IMG/VR virus record: IMGVR_UViG_3300031885_000149
Span: 1 to 20,374 of that record
From: a virus
Length of the DNA: 20,374 bases
Direction: 5' to 3' (one strand)
Shown: positions 1 through 8,887 of the stretch, one piece after another
Layout: every line of letters starts with the position of its first letter
Position numbering within the stretch: position 1 is the stretch's first letter
The notes under the pieces: model-generated
Told to the model about the DNA's origin: nothing
The model's input: the letters and a program-made list of their open reading frames with translations, nothing else
The model's database searches: none
Program-made: the position numbers and the translations under genes

Positions 1-1584
1 TATAATCGATACCATCAAGCCGCTTCCGCCTTTTTGCCAGTTGTTGAGCGTAGCCAATTTCACCGCGTATTGATTGTTGCTGTCCATGGTCGCAACCCGG
101 ACATTTCCGGTCAGAGCTATAGTAGGCGAGAACGGCGAAGATCCCACTCCCGGTAGCGCTGTCCCTGTCGCCGCCCAACCTGTTCTAACAACCCCTGTTA
201 AATCGATTGCGTTGATGTAATGAGCGGTAGTCCCTGTGTTTTTCACCAACACGTAGATGTACCTCTCGTCGGAGCATATGGCATCGATGGAATAGGTTCC
301 TGCCGGGAAGAAAGTTGCCAGCGAAATAGAACTGGCAATGGTTGGTCCGATTGCTTTGAAATGATACAGCGAGAAATTCGTATTATCCGCGACAACTATT
401 TCGCGCGTTCCGTCTGCCGGATTGAATGTCATCGCTATGTCACGCAACGCCAGTGTTCCTCCCAGACTGACCGAGTTAGGCCACGCCCACGGGCAAGCCC
501 ACGAATCGTTGTTGTGACAAAGTTGTGCCGCGATAGATCCTGGCGTTGCGTAGTGGCTAGAGCTTCCGCCGTGGAGCGTTTTGAAAAACGGATTGTCCTT
601 GAACTTGAGGTTGTTGATCTCCGACGCTCTTGAGGTTGTCAGCAGTGGGTTCTTAAAACTCCACGCTCCGCTGACTATCTCAGCCGTTGCTCGTTCCGTC
701 CGCTCATTAATGTGGCCGTAAAGCGCAACAAGAGCTTGATGTGCCTGGCCTCCCGCGAACGACTCAGGCGTTCCCGCGATTGCCGCCGCAGTGATCGAAG
801 TGTCGGGATGTTGCGGTGCCGCTCCGCCTATGTGACCATCTACTGCACCAGCAAGAGCATCCAAAGCTCCGGCGACGCTCGTGCTGGACCAACTCACGTA
901 GGTTCCGGTGTAATCTGTGGCGGATATAATTGTGTCGGCTAGAGCGTTCAACATATCCAACACTCTGTCGATTGCGTCGTGCGCGTTGCCGAAATGAATT
1001 TCGCCTGTGATGACACCATCGTACCGCAACCAGTCCTGGCGTCTGCTGTAATCGAAGTCAGAATTGAGAATGGCGGTGAAGCCGTCTGCTACCAGCATGT
1101 CGGCGAGCAGCACCGCGTCGCCCATCAGTGGAGCAGGAGTGGCGAATCCTACCGGAGCACTGGTCCCGAGTCTCACGAAGAATTCGTATGATTCGAGTTG
1201 CTTCGTGTACACGGTGACGTTGTTGCCGTCTAATGCTGGTTCCGTGTACTCTCGCTTGGATCTCAAAAAAACCGAGATGTAGCGTTCTTCACCGGCTGCG
1301 GGATTTGAATCGGTTCCGAATTCGTCCTTGGAGCAATCCACACTGCTCAACAGATCCGATACGTAGCACCGCTGCCCTTCCGGGTCGTAAGCGATTCCCG
1401 GTCCGTCGACATCTATGGTTTTGTCTGGAACCGGTGCGTGCTCAATCGCGTCCAACCCGCCGACGATACCAAGAAGGTTGTTGTCGGTGGATAAGGCATG
1501 AATTGCATCCTGCGCTTGTTCGAACACCCAATCCAATTGGCTCTGCGTTACTCTCTGGCGGAAAAAAAAATCGAATAAATTCAT
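1..1584 (-). CDS. Tail-fibre-like protein, 3' end beyond the window
   Basis: An uninterrupted minus-strand frame runs from an ATG at 1584 to the window edge, at least 528 residues; I checked it codon by codon and found no stop. AAGAGG precedes the ATG. The start is MNLFDFFFRQRVTQSQLDWVF. Residues 50-160 resemble the wedge-attachment region of fibre proteins: GPGIAYDPEGQRCYVSD, EERYISVFLRSKREYTEP, then VTVYTKQLESYEFFVRLGTSA. A segment near residues 180-280 includes HIGGAAPQHP and INERTERATAEIVSGAWSFKNP. The last part has beta-propeller-like strands (GTREIVVADNTNFSLYHF, then DAICSDERYIYVLVKNTG). Position at the end of the baseplate genes supports a fibre or receptor-binding role. No family is certain. 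A T9 run lies in codons 6-8. Confidence 0.85.
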   Translation of the reverse strand, partial: MNLFDFFFRQRVTQSQLDWVFEQAQDAIHALSTDNNLLGIVGGLDAIEHAPVPDKTIDVDGPGIAYDPEGQRCYVSDLLSSVDCSKDEFGTDSNPAAGEERYISVFLRSKREYTEPALDGNNVTVYTKQLESYEFFVRLGTSAPVGFATPAPLMGDAVLLADMLVADGFTAILNSDFDYSRRQDWLRYDGVITGEIHFGNAHDAIDRVLDMLNALADTIISATDYTGTYVSWSSTSVAGALDALAGAVDGHIGGAAPQHPDTSITAAAIAGTPESFAGGQAHQALVALYGHINERTERATAEIVSGAWSFKNPLLTTSRASEINNLKFKDNPFFKTLHGGSSSHYATPGSIAAQLCHNNDSWACPWAWPNSVSLGGTLALRDIAMTFNPADGTREIVVADNTNFSLYHFKAIGPTIASSISLATFFPAGTYSIDAICSDERYIYVLVKNTGTTAHYINAIDLTGVVRTGWAATGTALPGVGSSPFSPTIALTGNVRVATMDSNNQYAVKLATLNNWQKGGSGLMVSII

Positions 1585-1610
1585 GTTTTACCTCTTCTTT
1601 GAGAATCCCT

Positions 1611-3866
1611 CTACTCCAAGAGTTCGGTAGTCACTTCCAATTCGCTCACACCCAAGACCCAACCGTCCGGCCACGGCAACGGCAGTACCGTTCTGATGCT
1701 GATTAGGTGCGTGTGCGCGGGACGCATGTACTCGGCTACCTTTCTCACAATGTTCTCCTGTTCTGAAGTTAGCACGTTTTCGGTTTCAATGTCGAATGAG
1801 TACTTAATAAACGAATCATCCGGACCCAAAATCGTGCCGCCCACATACCCGATCTCCTCCGTATCGAAATCCACAAGGGAGTTGGCGATTCCTCCCGTGA
1901 CTTGAATTGACGCTTCTTTGCTGGCGTCCGTGGAATAAATCACAACCTGTGCATGATCTGTCCCTTCGATAAGAGCGGTTGAAAATCCCAGAGCTGTTTG
2001 TGTCGCCGAGGCCTGGACTTGAATTGATGCCAACTCCCCTCGCCTAATCGTTTCCGCCATCACCGCTCCAGATTCGTCCCTGGCCACCATGATCCCAAAC
2101 AGGTCGGCACTGATGCGAGAGGCGATTTCTGCCGCTGTCGCCGCTCCTGAGACAGCGATGTCTTCGGTCCGGAACATCACATCTCGCGGGACGATCTCGC
2201 CGTGAAAAGTGATTTGCAACAAGTCTCCAGGTGATATAGCGAAAGGCTCAACATTGGTCCCTAGCACCGTCGCAGATTGGCCGGGAATAGCGGCATAGGC
2301 TCCGGCTCCCGTGGCTCGCGCCGTGACCGCTGCGGCGACCTCCGCTGCTTTAGCATCCGTCTCGTCGGCGAAATCAGAGGCCACCAGCGTCACTGTTTGC
2401 GACACTCCCCTGAGTCGGAAGGTCAATTCCCACGGTTTCGCCAAGGATGTGAAATCCCACGGCTCCCAACCTTGACTCATCACCTCGGCGATTCCCCCGC
2501 TACCCAATTCGTCGACGTCCAATATCCATCCTTCGGATGCCAGATAATCGACAACATGGACGATCTCTCCCAGCAAGAAATAAACCGTTTGTTCGATTCC
2601 CCAGGCCGTTCCTTTTGAACCATAAATATCAACGAGAATTCGAAGCAATTTCCTTTTCTGAATCGGAGCGAGTTCCAAGTCAACCCACGACGCAAACGGG
2701 TTGCCCATGTCGTACAGCATTGCATCGATCTGAAGGTCGTTTGCGAGATCCGGGTCCCACTGGTCTACAAAATGGTCCACGTAGTAGAGCATCCAACCCA
2801 GAACTTCATTGATGCAATTCGCAAATCGTTCCAAGTCTCTTGTCGCATCCTCGGTCTTGTTTTTTTGCGGTACGATATTCTTCCAGTAATCGAAGGTTCT
2901 GCCCACAGGAACGGCCGGACCAAACCCGGTAAAATATGCTGAGCTAAAAGCAGAGTCTATCGCGTTGCCAGACTCGTCTTCAATCGCGGCTCCTGCTGTC
3001 AATCGGTAACGGCAATCAGGTGTCATTTCCCAATTAACCCGTAGATCGAATTGAGACGCAGGAGTTAGATCGGTCCAGCGGATCGGCGAGTATCCCGTCA
3101 ACATCCAATAAGTTGAATCGCTGGATTGAAACGCCAACTTTCCGACGTCGCCTTCGACAAAACCTATGGCAGCAAGTCGCGAAGATTCGTCCACATAGGT
3201 CCATGTGGTGGGCACCGACAAGGTTGCCACATCTGATGCCGCCAACGATACCGCTGCCAGGTTTACGCCAGGCATCGGATCTACGTTGAGTCTCGCAAAA
3301 GCGTTTGCCCAATTTGCTATGTCGAGCACCGAACCAGAACCGCTGAGCATCATGTCATCGTCGAAGGTCAGCCGGATCGTGAATGGATCTGTGGCTTCTG
3401 CCGAAACAAAGCGAGGCGGAGTCAGATCAACGATTTGAAACTGGTAAAGGAACAAGATGGATTCAGGAGAGCTTATTCCTACTTCTACATTCACAACCTG
3501 TTCTGATTCGAAAAACGGTCCTCCGCTTTGTTGCGCCGCGACGTTCCAAAACACGTATGGCGATGAAGACTGATACGCGGTCAACAATCCAGTCCAAGGC
3601 GCGAACCAGGTTTCGACTCCGGCCACATAAGTCATGGCCGTTTCGCCTTCGATTGTCAGGTCAAAATCAGGAGGTACCAGACTTGCATCGGTCGGATCTC
3701 CATCCAAATCCACCAGAGTAAAAATGACTTCGGTGTCTATCGCGATGCGCGTCTCATCCGGTTGTGGATCTCGTTGGATCAGTACATACCGACCCGACGT
3801 GGATACCTCGACTCCGGCTTGATCGATACCGAGAGTGGCAAGTAATTGTTCAACCGTAATGGACAC
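1611..3866 (-). CDS. Large gpI-type baseplate wedge protein with inserted Ig-like domain
   Basis: This 751-residue protein carries the core of the P2 tail protein I family. Residues about 348-445 contain the helical region (FANCINEVLGWMLYYVDHFV, then KRKLLRILVDIYGSKGTAWGIEQTVYFLLG) with the characteristic Y-x-x-K-GT at 415-420; MRPAHTH near 714-720 is the usual end. P2 gpI is much shorter. The extra N-terminal 330 residues contain an Ig-like element (PPRFVSAEATDPFTIRLTFDDDMM) and the 43-residue module shared with the 1037-residue protein. Residues about 480-690 are alanine-rich beta repeats (AAEVAAAVTARATGAGAYAA, AATAAEIASRISADLFGI). GTG at 3866 is the start, with AGGAGG five nt upstream, overlapping the preceding stop. 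It should link wedges and outer fibres. Confidence 0.87.
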   Translation of the reverse strand: MSITVEQLLATLGIDQAGVEVSTSGRYVLIQRDPQPDETRIAIDTEVIFTLVDLDGDPTDASLVPPDFDLTIEGETAMTYVAGVETWFAPWTGLLTAYQSSSPYVFWNVAAQQSGGPFFESEQVVNVEVGISSPESILFLYQFQIVDLTPPRFVSAEATDPFTIRLTFDDDMMLSGSGSVLDIANWANAFARLNVDPMPGVNLAAVSLAASDVATLSVPTTWTYVDESSRLAAIGFVEGDVGKLAFQSSDSTYWMLTGYSPIRWTDLTPASQFDLRVNWEMTPDCRYRLTAGAAIEDESGNAIDSAFSSAYFTGFGPAVPVGRTFDYWKNIVPQKNKTEDATRDLERFANCINEVLGWMLYYVDHFVDQWDPDLANDLQIDAMLYDMGNPFASWVDLELAPIQKRKLLRILVDIYGSKGTAWGIEQTVYFLLGEIVHVVDYLASEGWILDVDELGSGGIAEVMSQGWEPWDFTSLAKPWELTFRLRGVSQTVTLVASDFADETDAKAAEVAAAVTARATGAGAYAAIPGQSATVLGTNVEPFAISPGDLLQITFHGEIVPRDVMFRTEDIAVSGAATAAEIASRISADLFGIMVARDESGAVMAETIRRGELASIQVQASATQTALGFSTALIEGTDHAQVVIYSTDASKEASIQVTGGIANSLVDFDTEEIGYVGGTILGPDDSFIKYSFDIETENVLTSEQENIVRKVAEYMRPAHTHLISIRTVLPLPWPDGWVLGVSELEVTTELLE
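3075..3203 (-). repeat. 43-residue module, copy B (in the gpI-like protein)
   Basis: Residues 222-264 begin WTYVDESSRLAAIGF and end MLTGYSPIRW. The module aligns without gaps to residues 645-687 of the 1037-residue protein. Conserved positions include W1, Y3, D5-E6, R9-L-A-A, G14-F15, E17-G-D-V-G, L35-T-G-Y and W43. Confidence 0.8.
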
Positions 3867-3875
3867 CGAGTCCTC

Positions 3876-5009
3876 CTACCGGATCGAAAGCGTGTTCAGC
3901 TTGAGCCGAAAACACACTTCGCAGGCTCCGTTCAGATGCCGAACCGGAGCTTTGAAATCGGTCCACCTTCTCCGCTCCTGCGGCATTATCGTTCTCTCCG
4001 CGTAAACCTCATCATTGATTAGTATTTGCATCAACCATCGGAAGTCCACAGGCGCAGGCCATTCTGTAGTCTCCCAATAGCTATCCGCAATTTGCGACTG
4101 GCTCAACGCCATCGGCAGCATCCGCATTTCATCCAAAGAACCCCAGAGTAATGGATCTCCAACTATCACGGGAGTCCCAGGTGCAGGAGCTATCGGAGAT
4201 GTACCCATTACCGAAGATGGCAGATATGAAACAGGATTGTCGTCTATGTACAGCAGCAATCTATCTGCTGGAGGTAGAGAAATGTCCCAAACCAGACTGA
4301 TTAACGTCCATCCGGGATTGGGTGAATCGATTACATATCCCGGAAATGCCTTGCCAACAATACCCGCTGCCGCATGACACACCGCTGGTGACCAACGGTG
4401 TCCTATCGCTCCTCTGAGAAAAAAACGAAAACCGTTGAGTGCTCCATCAATGCAATCGAAAATTACCGGATTGATCCCTGCCGAAGACAGATGCGCCACA
4501 GCATTGAAATCGATCCATATTTGAAAGGTGTAGGCATCTAAAGTAGAAGGGACCATCCATTGCGGAGTGTTGACGCCTTCCAAATAAGCCGTCCCGTCTA
4601 CAGGAATGTCACGGCAGTAAGTCAGTGCTGGCGAATGCGTCTCCTGGCCTATCTCGATATTGCCGCGTCCCTCAAGGCTGAAAGCTCCCGCTACTCTATT
4701 GGCTGCTCTGCCGTCTGGCTCTCCGATGTTGTAATCAAACCACCACAGCGGGTCCAGGTCGGAAAAGCCCGGTTGAGGCTGGGCCTGGCTCATTAAAACA
4801 CCAATTGTATCCATTGTTGCCGCAACCAGATCCCAATCGGTCAAATCGACAATCTGCCTGATCTCAGTGCAGTCGCCCGATTGCAGAATGGCCTTTTCGA
4901 TATTGCCATCGACGCCGAGCACAAAAACATGCTCTCCGTTTGGAGCTACAAAATTCTGAGGTTTTGTTCTCCCCTGCCCTTCCGCTCGCAATCGGTCGAA
5001 CCAAGTCAT
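3876..5009 (-). CDS. Tail structural protein with a LamG/concanavalin-like domain
   Basis: This 377-residue protein has a head part up to about residue 110 and then a jelly-roll lectin-like domain. That domain has an AFSLEGRGNIEIGQ opening strand, YTFQIWIDFNA, PGWTLISLVWDIS, DRLLLYIDDNPVSYLPSS and the typical closing pattern GSLDEMRMLPMALSQSQIADSYWE. That last element (DE-R-x-x-x-x-L-S-x-x-Q-I) is characteristic of LamG-like domains. The C-terminal 60 residues (FRWLMQILINDEVYAERTIMPQERRR) are distinct and could be a baseplate anchor. The start is ATG at 5009 in a TAATG overlap with the gene before it. With its neighbour it forms a pair of probable glycan- or surface-binding proteins inserted between gpJ and the gpI-like protein. 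Confidence 0.82.
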   Translation of the reverse strand: MTWFDRLRAEGQGRTKPQNFVAPNGEHVFVLGVDGNIEKAILQSGDCTEIRQIVDLTDWDLVAATMDTIGVLMSQAQPQPGFSDLDPLWWFDYNIGEPDGRAANRVAGAFSLEGRGNIEIGQETHSPALTYCRDIPVDGTAYLEGVNTPQWMVPSTLDAYTFQIWIDFNAVAHLSSAGINPVIFDCIDGALNGFRFFLRGAIGHRWSPAVCHAAAGIVGKAFPGYVIDSPNPGWTLISLVWDISLPPADRLLLYIDDNPVSYLPSSVMGTSPIAPAPGTPVIVGDPLLWGSLDEMRMLPMALSQSQIADSYWETTEWPAPVDFRWLMQILINDEVYAERTIMPQERRRWTDFKAPVRHLNGACEVCFRLKLNTLSIR

Positions 5010-5764
5010 TATGTTATCCTGTACGCCTCCATGGCATCGAAAGCTCCGCGTCTATTAAGGCTGGCTGCCACCTGAAAAGCGAACCCGCAGTAGCCGCCCC
5101 ACAACGGAGCACGATTCGTCAAAATCCGCAGCACATCATCGATCACTCCTCCGGCTGGAAATCCGGGGATGTTCTGCCAATCTGGACCGCCTGGCGTCCC
5201 AATGGGATGAGTACTCAGGTTGTTCTCAAAGCATTTCAGCAGCACATCTCCGTTCGGTTCGACAATCGCGTCGAGCCGGAGATGGTGCCACTGCCCGTCT
5301 CCCATTGCATACTGATTCGAGGACCGTGCCAGAATCGTCACGTTTTCGTCCGAGGCTACCAGGCCGGAAACCAGAGGAGCTTTAGCCAGAACAATCTCGT
5401 ATGGATCTGCGTCCGACAATCCGAGAATGTAGCAGTAATCGTTCACCGATACTGGAGCGCCTTGGCCGCAAAAGAACAGCATCGGAGACATGCCCACGTT
5501 CCCTGGCGAGCTTACTCGCTTGACGCATCCACGGATCGATCCTCCGCCGTCTGGCACCGAAAGTCCTGACCCGGTCGGATTGAATCCTCCGAGGTCGACG
5601 TACTTTCCATGGGCTCCCGTGACCGTTCCGTCGAGAGAGTTGTACCCGTAGACAAAGTCGTTGGCTCCAACCGAAGGTGGCCGGTCGATTCCGCTGGTCA
5701 CTCCTCGGGCCAGCGTAGCCGTGCTGAGTGATCCACCCACATCTTTCCAATCAAGCTGGCCCAT
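5009..5764 (-). CDS. Tail structural protein with lectin-like (LamG-type) features
   Basis: This protein of about 251 residues probably lies on the baseplate periphery. The N-terminus (DWKDVGGSLSTATLARGVTSGI) is followed by glycine-rich strands. The C-terminal two thirds show a concanavalin/LamG-like pattern: CYILGLSDADPYEIVLAKAP, then DENVTILARSS, then MGDGQWHHLRLDAIVEPNGDVLLKCFENN. The W-HHLRLDAIV strand is typical of jelly-roll lectin domains in tail proteins. AGGAGGT overlaps the preceding TAG stop; the ATG at 5764 has better spacing than the ATG at 5767, so I chose it. The TAA stop overlaps the next ATG by one base. The fold is a pattern-based guess; ligand unknown. Confidence 0.8.
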   Translation of the reverse strand: MGQLDWKDVGGSLSTATLARGVTSGIDRPPSVGANDFVYGYNSLDGTVTGAHGKYVDLGGFNPTGSGLSVPDGGGSIRGCVKRVSSPGNVGMSPMLFFCGQGAPVSVNDYCYILGLSDADPYEIVLAKAPLVSGLVASDENVTILARSSNQYAMGDGQWHHLRLDAIVEPNGDVLLKCFENNLSTHPIGTPGGPDWQNIPGFPAGGVIDDVLRILTNRAPLWGGYCGFAFQVAASLNRRGAFDAMEAYRIT

Positions 5765-5773
5765 CATTACCTC

Positions 5774-8700
5774 CTATGTTGGAAATATCTCATCAGGCCA
5801 TTCCGTGTCGAGAAATTGTTCCGTATCTGCAACTCCAGAATCAAACATAGCTGGATCTAGTGTTACCTCAGACAGATCGGAAACCCAAATGGCGCTGATT
5901 CCAAACCAACCATCAAGCATGAATCTCTCAATAATCGTATCTCGCGGAATTGCGATGTCGAATATTGCTGGCAACATGCTGTTTTCAATTGCGTACTCAC
6001 CAAATATAGGATCGTCGCTGATTTCAATGAGATTGGCTGACCATGAATCGAGCAGAAAACGATCCAAAGGGTCTACTCCTCCTGGGAGCACCGAATAGGC
6101 CCAGGCCGGTATACCGATTCCGGCCCATGATCCATCAGGACTAAAGGAAGCGAATCCAATGGCTCTCCTGCCGTCTCTCCACATATCCGATTTCAAAGTG
6201 GCAAACCCAAACCATACCGACATCATCGAGACACCGTCCCAACCGAACCAAATCCCTTGCTCGGAACCGTCGGTCCAAGATCCGAATTCGATACCCCTGC
6301 CGGTGAGTTCCGCCGAAGTGGCAGCGTTTAAATCGCTCACCAAACTGGCAAGATCCGCATAGGTGTTGCGCGGCAACGAAAACATTATCGGTTTGTAGAT
6401 GAGTCTCCCTACCTCTGGGTCGGTCAGCAGAATTATCCTGTTCTGATTCGGCGGAATCGTCAGGGGAAATGTAAGCGCGGCGCCTCTCAACCTGCCGCCT
6501 TGCGCTGTGTCGGCTCTCCATCGCTGGCCCAGGAAAACTGACAGCGGATCGTTGTCCCAAGCTTCTTCGAAAGATTCCACGGCCAGCGGGTCATCATTGG
6601 TAGAATAGAGATGATCGTACCATCCGTCGAAGCCAGTCGGACCCGGACCAATCGTATCTTCGCATGGAGGAACCATGTTGTAGGCGTCCAGCCACGGCAA
6701 CCCGTTCCAAAGCGAAAACATCTCGGTAGTGCTCTCATAATTGGGGATGCCTGGATTGAACACCTTTGCGACGATGTTGGCCAAACTGCTCATCCATTCT
6801 TGGTTTTCTCCAACCGGACTTATCGACCAGGCTATCGGAGCATATCCGGTGAGAATGTAGATTTCATTAGTATCGATTTGCCATGCTGCTCCGCCAACAT
6901 CTCCCTCGGTAAAACCTGTCGCGGCCAGCCGAGTCGCTTCGTCGGTATAGGCCCAGGAGTAGCCAAGGAACCAGCCAGCCTCGAATCCCTCCCGCGCGAT
7001 TCTCCATGTATCCAAATCGGCTCGGTACGCTGAAAATTCGGCCCACATTCCTTCGCCTTGGAACGATTGCCATTCCCAGTCTTCCGCTTCTCCCGGCCTG
7101 CCGGTCCCGCCAGCGATTTCGAAGTTGCCGTTTTTGAATCCATCCGTTCCTTCTTCATCAAAAGCGTGTTTAATATCCATGTCGGTACACGGCTCGTAGA
7201 AGGTAACTCCTCCAAACCAGTGACCTTCAAAACTATTGCCGAGCACCGAAATACGAGAGCCAATCGACGCCTGCCAGGTGGTCGATATGAGCAGAGCAGG
7301 AACGAGCGCTCGAGCTACGGTCACGCCATCAACCACAATACGAAGCTCGTAGTTTTCCCGGTTGATCGAATCCCCATGATTGCCAGTCCAACTGAACGCC
7401 AGATCGACAAGTCCGTCGTCGTAATCTTCGATGCTAAACGGAGCGACCAGTTCCAACCAGTCGGCGGCAATCCCATCCCAGTGTTTCAATACCAGTTCTC
7501 CGCCGTTGTCGGCCCGCCATATCAATCCGATTCCGCCTTCGGCCGGGCTGGGAGTCGCGGATATTCCGGCATAGCCAAAAGAGACAAGGACACTATCTCC
7601 TGGCCATGCGGACATATTCTTGAACTTGTACCGACCGACGTAAGTAAACGGAACCTCCGCGCCGAGAAAATCAATATCTGAAAGCACAAGCGGCAGATAT
7701 TGGGTAGAGGCAGTTGTTGCGTTTATTTCTTTGCGGTCCTCGATGCCGCGCATGAACAGACTGGTGCGGTTGTTGAACAGAACTCCCCATCCGTTATCCA
7801 AGTCGTAATCTCTTAGCTTCTCCGGACCGCACTCGTGTCCTTCCGGGTAGTGTTGCAAATCCACCGCAGGTACTGTTTGCAAACTGGTCTGAAACGCAGG
7901 CGGAACGGCGATGCCCATCTCGGTAAGCCTATATATAAATTCTCTATAGGTTTGGTTGCAAAGATCCAGAACCCACGGATCGAACCGAGACACCGATATG
8001 TATCTGAACCAACTCTCTTGGAGCGCCGGAGGCTCTGGCAATGCGCCTGGAAATACTTTCGTAGCACCATGGAAAAGAGCCGGATTCAGCAGCATGTAAT
8101 CTTCGAAACCGGGAGGAGCGTATGCTTGAAGGTCAGCGGTTGTGGATACGAGGTCGACCCAGCCTGGAACCGCGTCGTCCCAATACTGGATCTTTATTGT
8201 CCAAGCGGGCGGTCCACCAGTAATGAGCAGCCTGACGCGCCCAGAATCCACGCCATCCCAGGGAGTAACCACTGCCGATGTGGACACGAAAGCTCCAGTC
8301 GGATCTTCCACGCTGCCACCTCTGTATTCCCACGAGGCATCTCCAAGTCTCTTACCGTGCAGCGCATACATCAAGAAATCCGACAACTCCGTCCGGCCAT
8401 CGAAAAGCATCGCTACCAAACCGGTCCATGCTCCTCGTGCGTCGGCGGAATTCCGCACCTCGGAATCGCCCCATCTCAATTCAATGTCAACGTTCAGATT
8501 GTCGACCCTGGAAGCGATCCATCCTCGGAGCGCTAGTCGGTAACCACAACAAATGTACCGATAATTCTCGCCAGCCACCGCGTCTGCTGCATCCTCTGGT
8601 TGCGGTTCTCCGTTAATAGGTTCAGCACCAAAGAACGACATATTCTCTGGCATATATTGAAACCCGGCGATCTTGGCTCCGTTCAGCGGATCTGCGCCGT

Positions 8701-8887
8701 CTTCAAAGTTCAACTCGGAAAGGTAATTGATGCCGCTCGCGCCCGCATACAGCACCGGCTCGATCCAGTGTCTGGCCAACAAGGGCCAGCGCGGATCGTT
8801 GCCTGAGATGACCAGTGGCCCATCGGCAGACCGCACTATCAGGTCTACGTTGACTGCCGGTCTCCAGATGTGGAAAGGTCTTGCCAT
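5774..8887 (-). CDS. Large baseplate/peripheral tail structural protein, 1037 residues
   Basis: I cannot assign a specific family. Position directly after gpJ and a length near that of T4 gp7 suggest a peripheral baseplate protein. Visible parts are an N-terminal region (about 1-110), beta-rich segments up to about residue 300, and a lectin-like stretch near 470-540 (GGELVLKHWDGIAADWLELV, VDLAFSWTGN, YELRIVVDGVTVARAL). FKNGNFEIAGG, an NG-FE opening seen in carbohydrate-binding-like modules, follows. Residues 645-687 form a module repeated in the gpI-like protein (24 of 43 identical by hand count). From residue 633 on, F-x3-W motifs recur (GFEAGW, SFEEAW, RFLLDSW, RFMLDGW). It starts at ATG 8887, abutting the gpJ stop. 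Surface binding or receptor contact is inferred. Confidence 0.85.
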   Translation of the reverse strand: MARPFHIWRPAVNVDLIVRSADGPLVISGNDPRWPLLARHWIEPVLYAGASGINYLSELNFEDGADPLNGAKIAGFQYMPENMSFFGAEPINGEPQPEDAADAVAGENYRYICCGYRLALRGWIASRVDNLNVDIELRWGDSEVRNSADARGAWTGLVAMLFDGRTELSDFLMYALHGKRLGDASWEYRGGSVEDPTGAFVSTSAVVTPWDGVDSGRVRLLITGGPPAWTIKIQYWDDAVPGWVDLVSTTADLQAYAPPGFEDYMLLNPALFHGATKVFPGALPEPPALQESWFRYISVSRFDPWVLDLCNQTYREFIYRLTEMGIAVPPAFQTSLQTVPAVDLQHYPEGHECGPEKLRDYDLDNGWGVLFNNRTSLFMRGIEDRKEINATTASTQYLPLVLSDIDFLGAEVPFTYVGRYKFKNMSAWPGDSVLVSFGYAGISATPSPAEGGIGLIWRADNGGELVLKHWDGIAADWLELVAPFSIEDYDDGLVDLAFSWTGNHGDSINRENYELRIVVDGVTVARALVPALLISTTWQASIGSRISVLGNSFEGHWFGGVTFYEPCTDMDIKHAFDEEGTDGFKNGNFEIAGGTGRPGEAEDWEWQSFQGEGMWAEFSAYRADLDTWRIAREGFEAGWFLGYSWAYTDEATRLAATGFTEGDVGGAAWQIDTNEIYILTGYAPIAWSISPVGENQEWMSSLANIVAKVFNPGIPNYESTTEMFSLWNGLPWLDAYNMVPPCEDTIGPGPTGFDGWYDHLYSTNDDPLAVESFEEAWDNDPLSVFLGQRWRADTAQGGRLRGAALTFPLTIPPNQNRIILLTDPEVGRLIYKPIMFSLPRNTYADLASLVSDLNAATSAELTGRGIEFGSWTDGSEQGIWFGWDGVSMMSVWFGFATLKSDMWRDGRRAIGFASFSPDGSWAGIGIPAWAYSVLPGGVDPLDRFLLDSWSANLIEISDDPIFGEYAIENSMLPAIFDIAIPRDTIIERFMLDGWFGISAIWVSDLSEVTLDPAMFDSGVADTEQFLDTEWPDEIFPT
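6827..6955 (-). repeat. 43-residue module, copy A (in the 1037-residue protein)
   Basis: Residues 645-687 begin WAYTDEATRLAATGF and end ILTGYAPIAW. The module matches residues 222-264 of the gpI-like protein at 24 of 43 positions with no gaps. Similar RLAATGF-x-x-x-DVGKLA segments are common in phage tail and receptor-binding proteins (general knowledge). Confidence 0.8.

Noticed and set aside
220-1706. Plus-strand open frames at the start of the window
   Set aside because: They lie opposite a continuous minus-strand frame of at least 528 codons with a start codon and ribosome binding site, which accounts for the region.
4940-5569. Plus-strand open frame of 209 codons, and other plus-strand frames across the window
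   Set aside because: All lie opposite coupled minus-strand tail genes, lack convincing Shine-Dalgarno sites and show no recognisable motifs.
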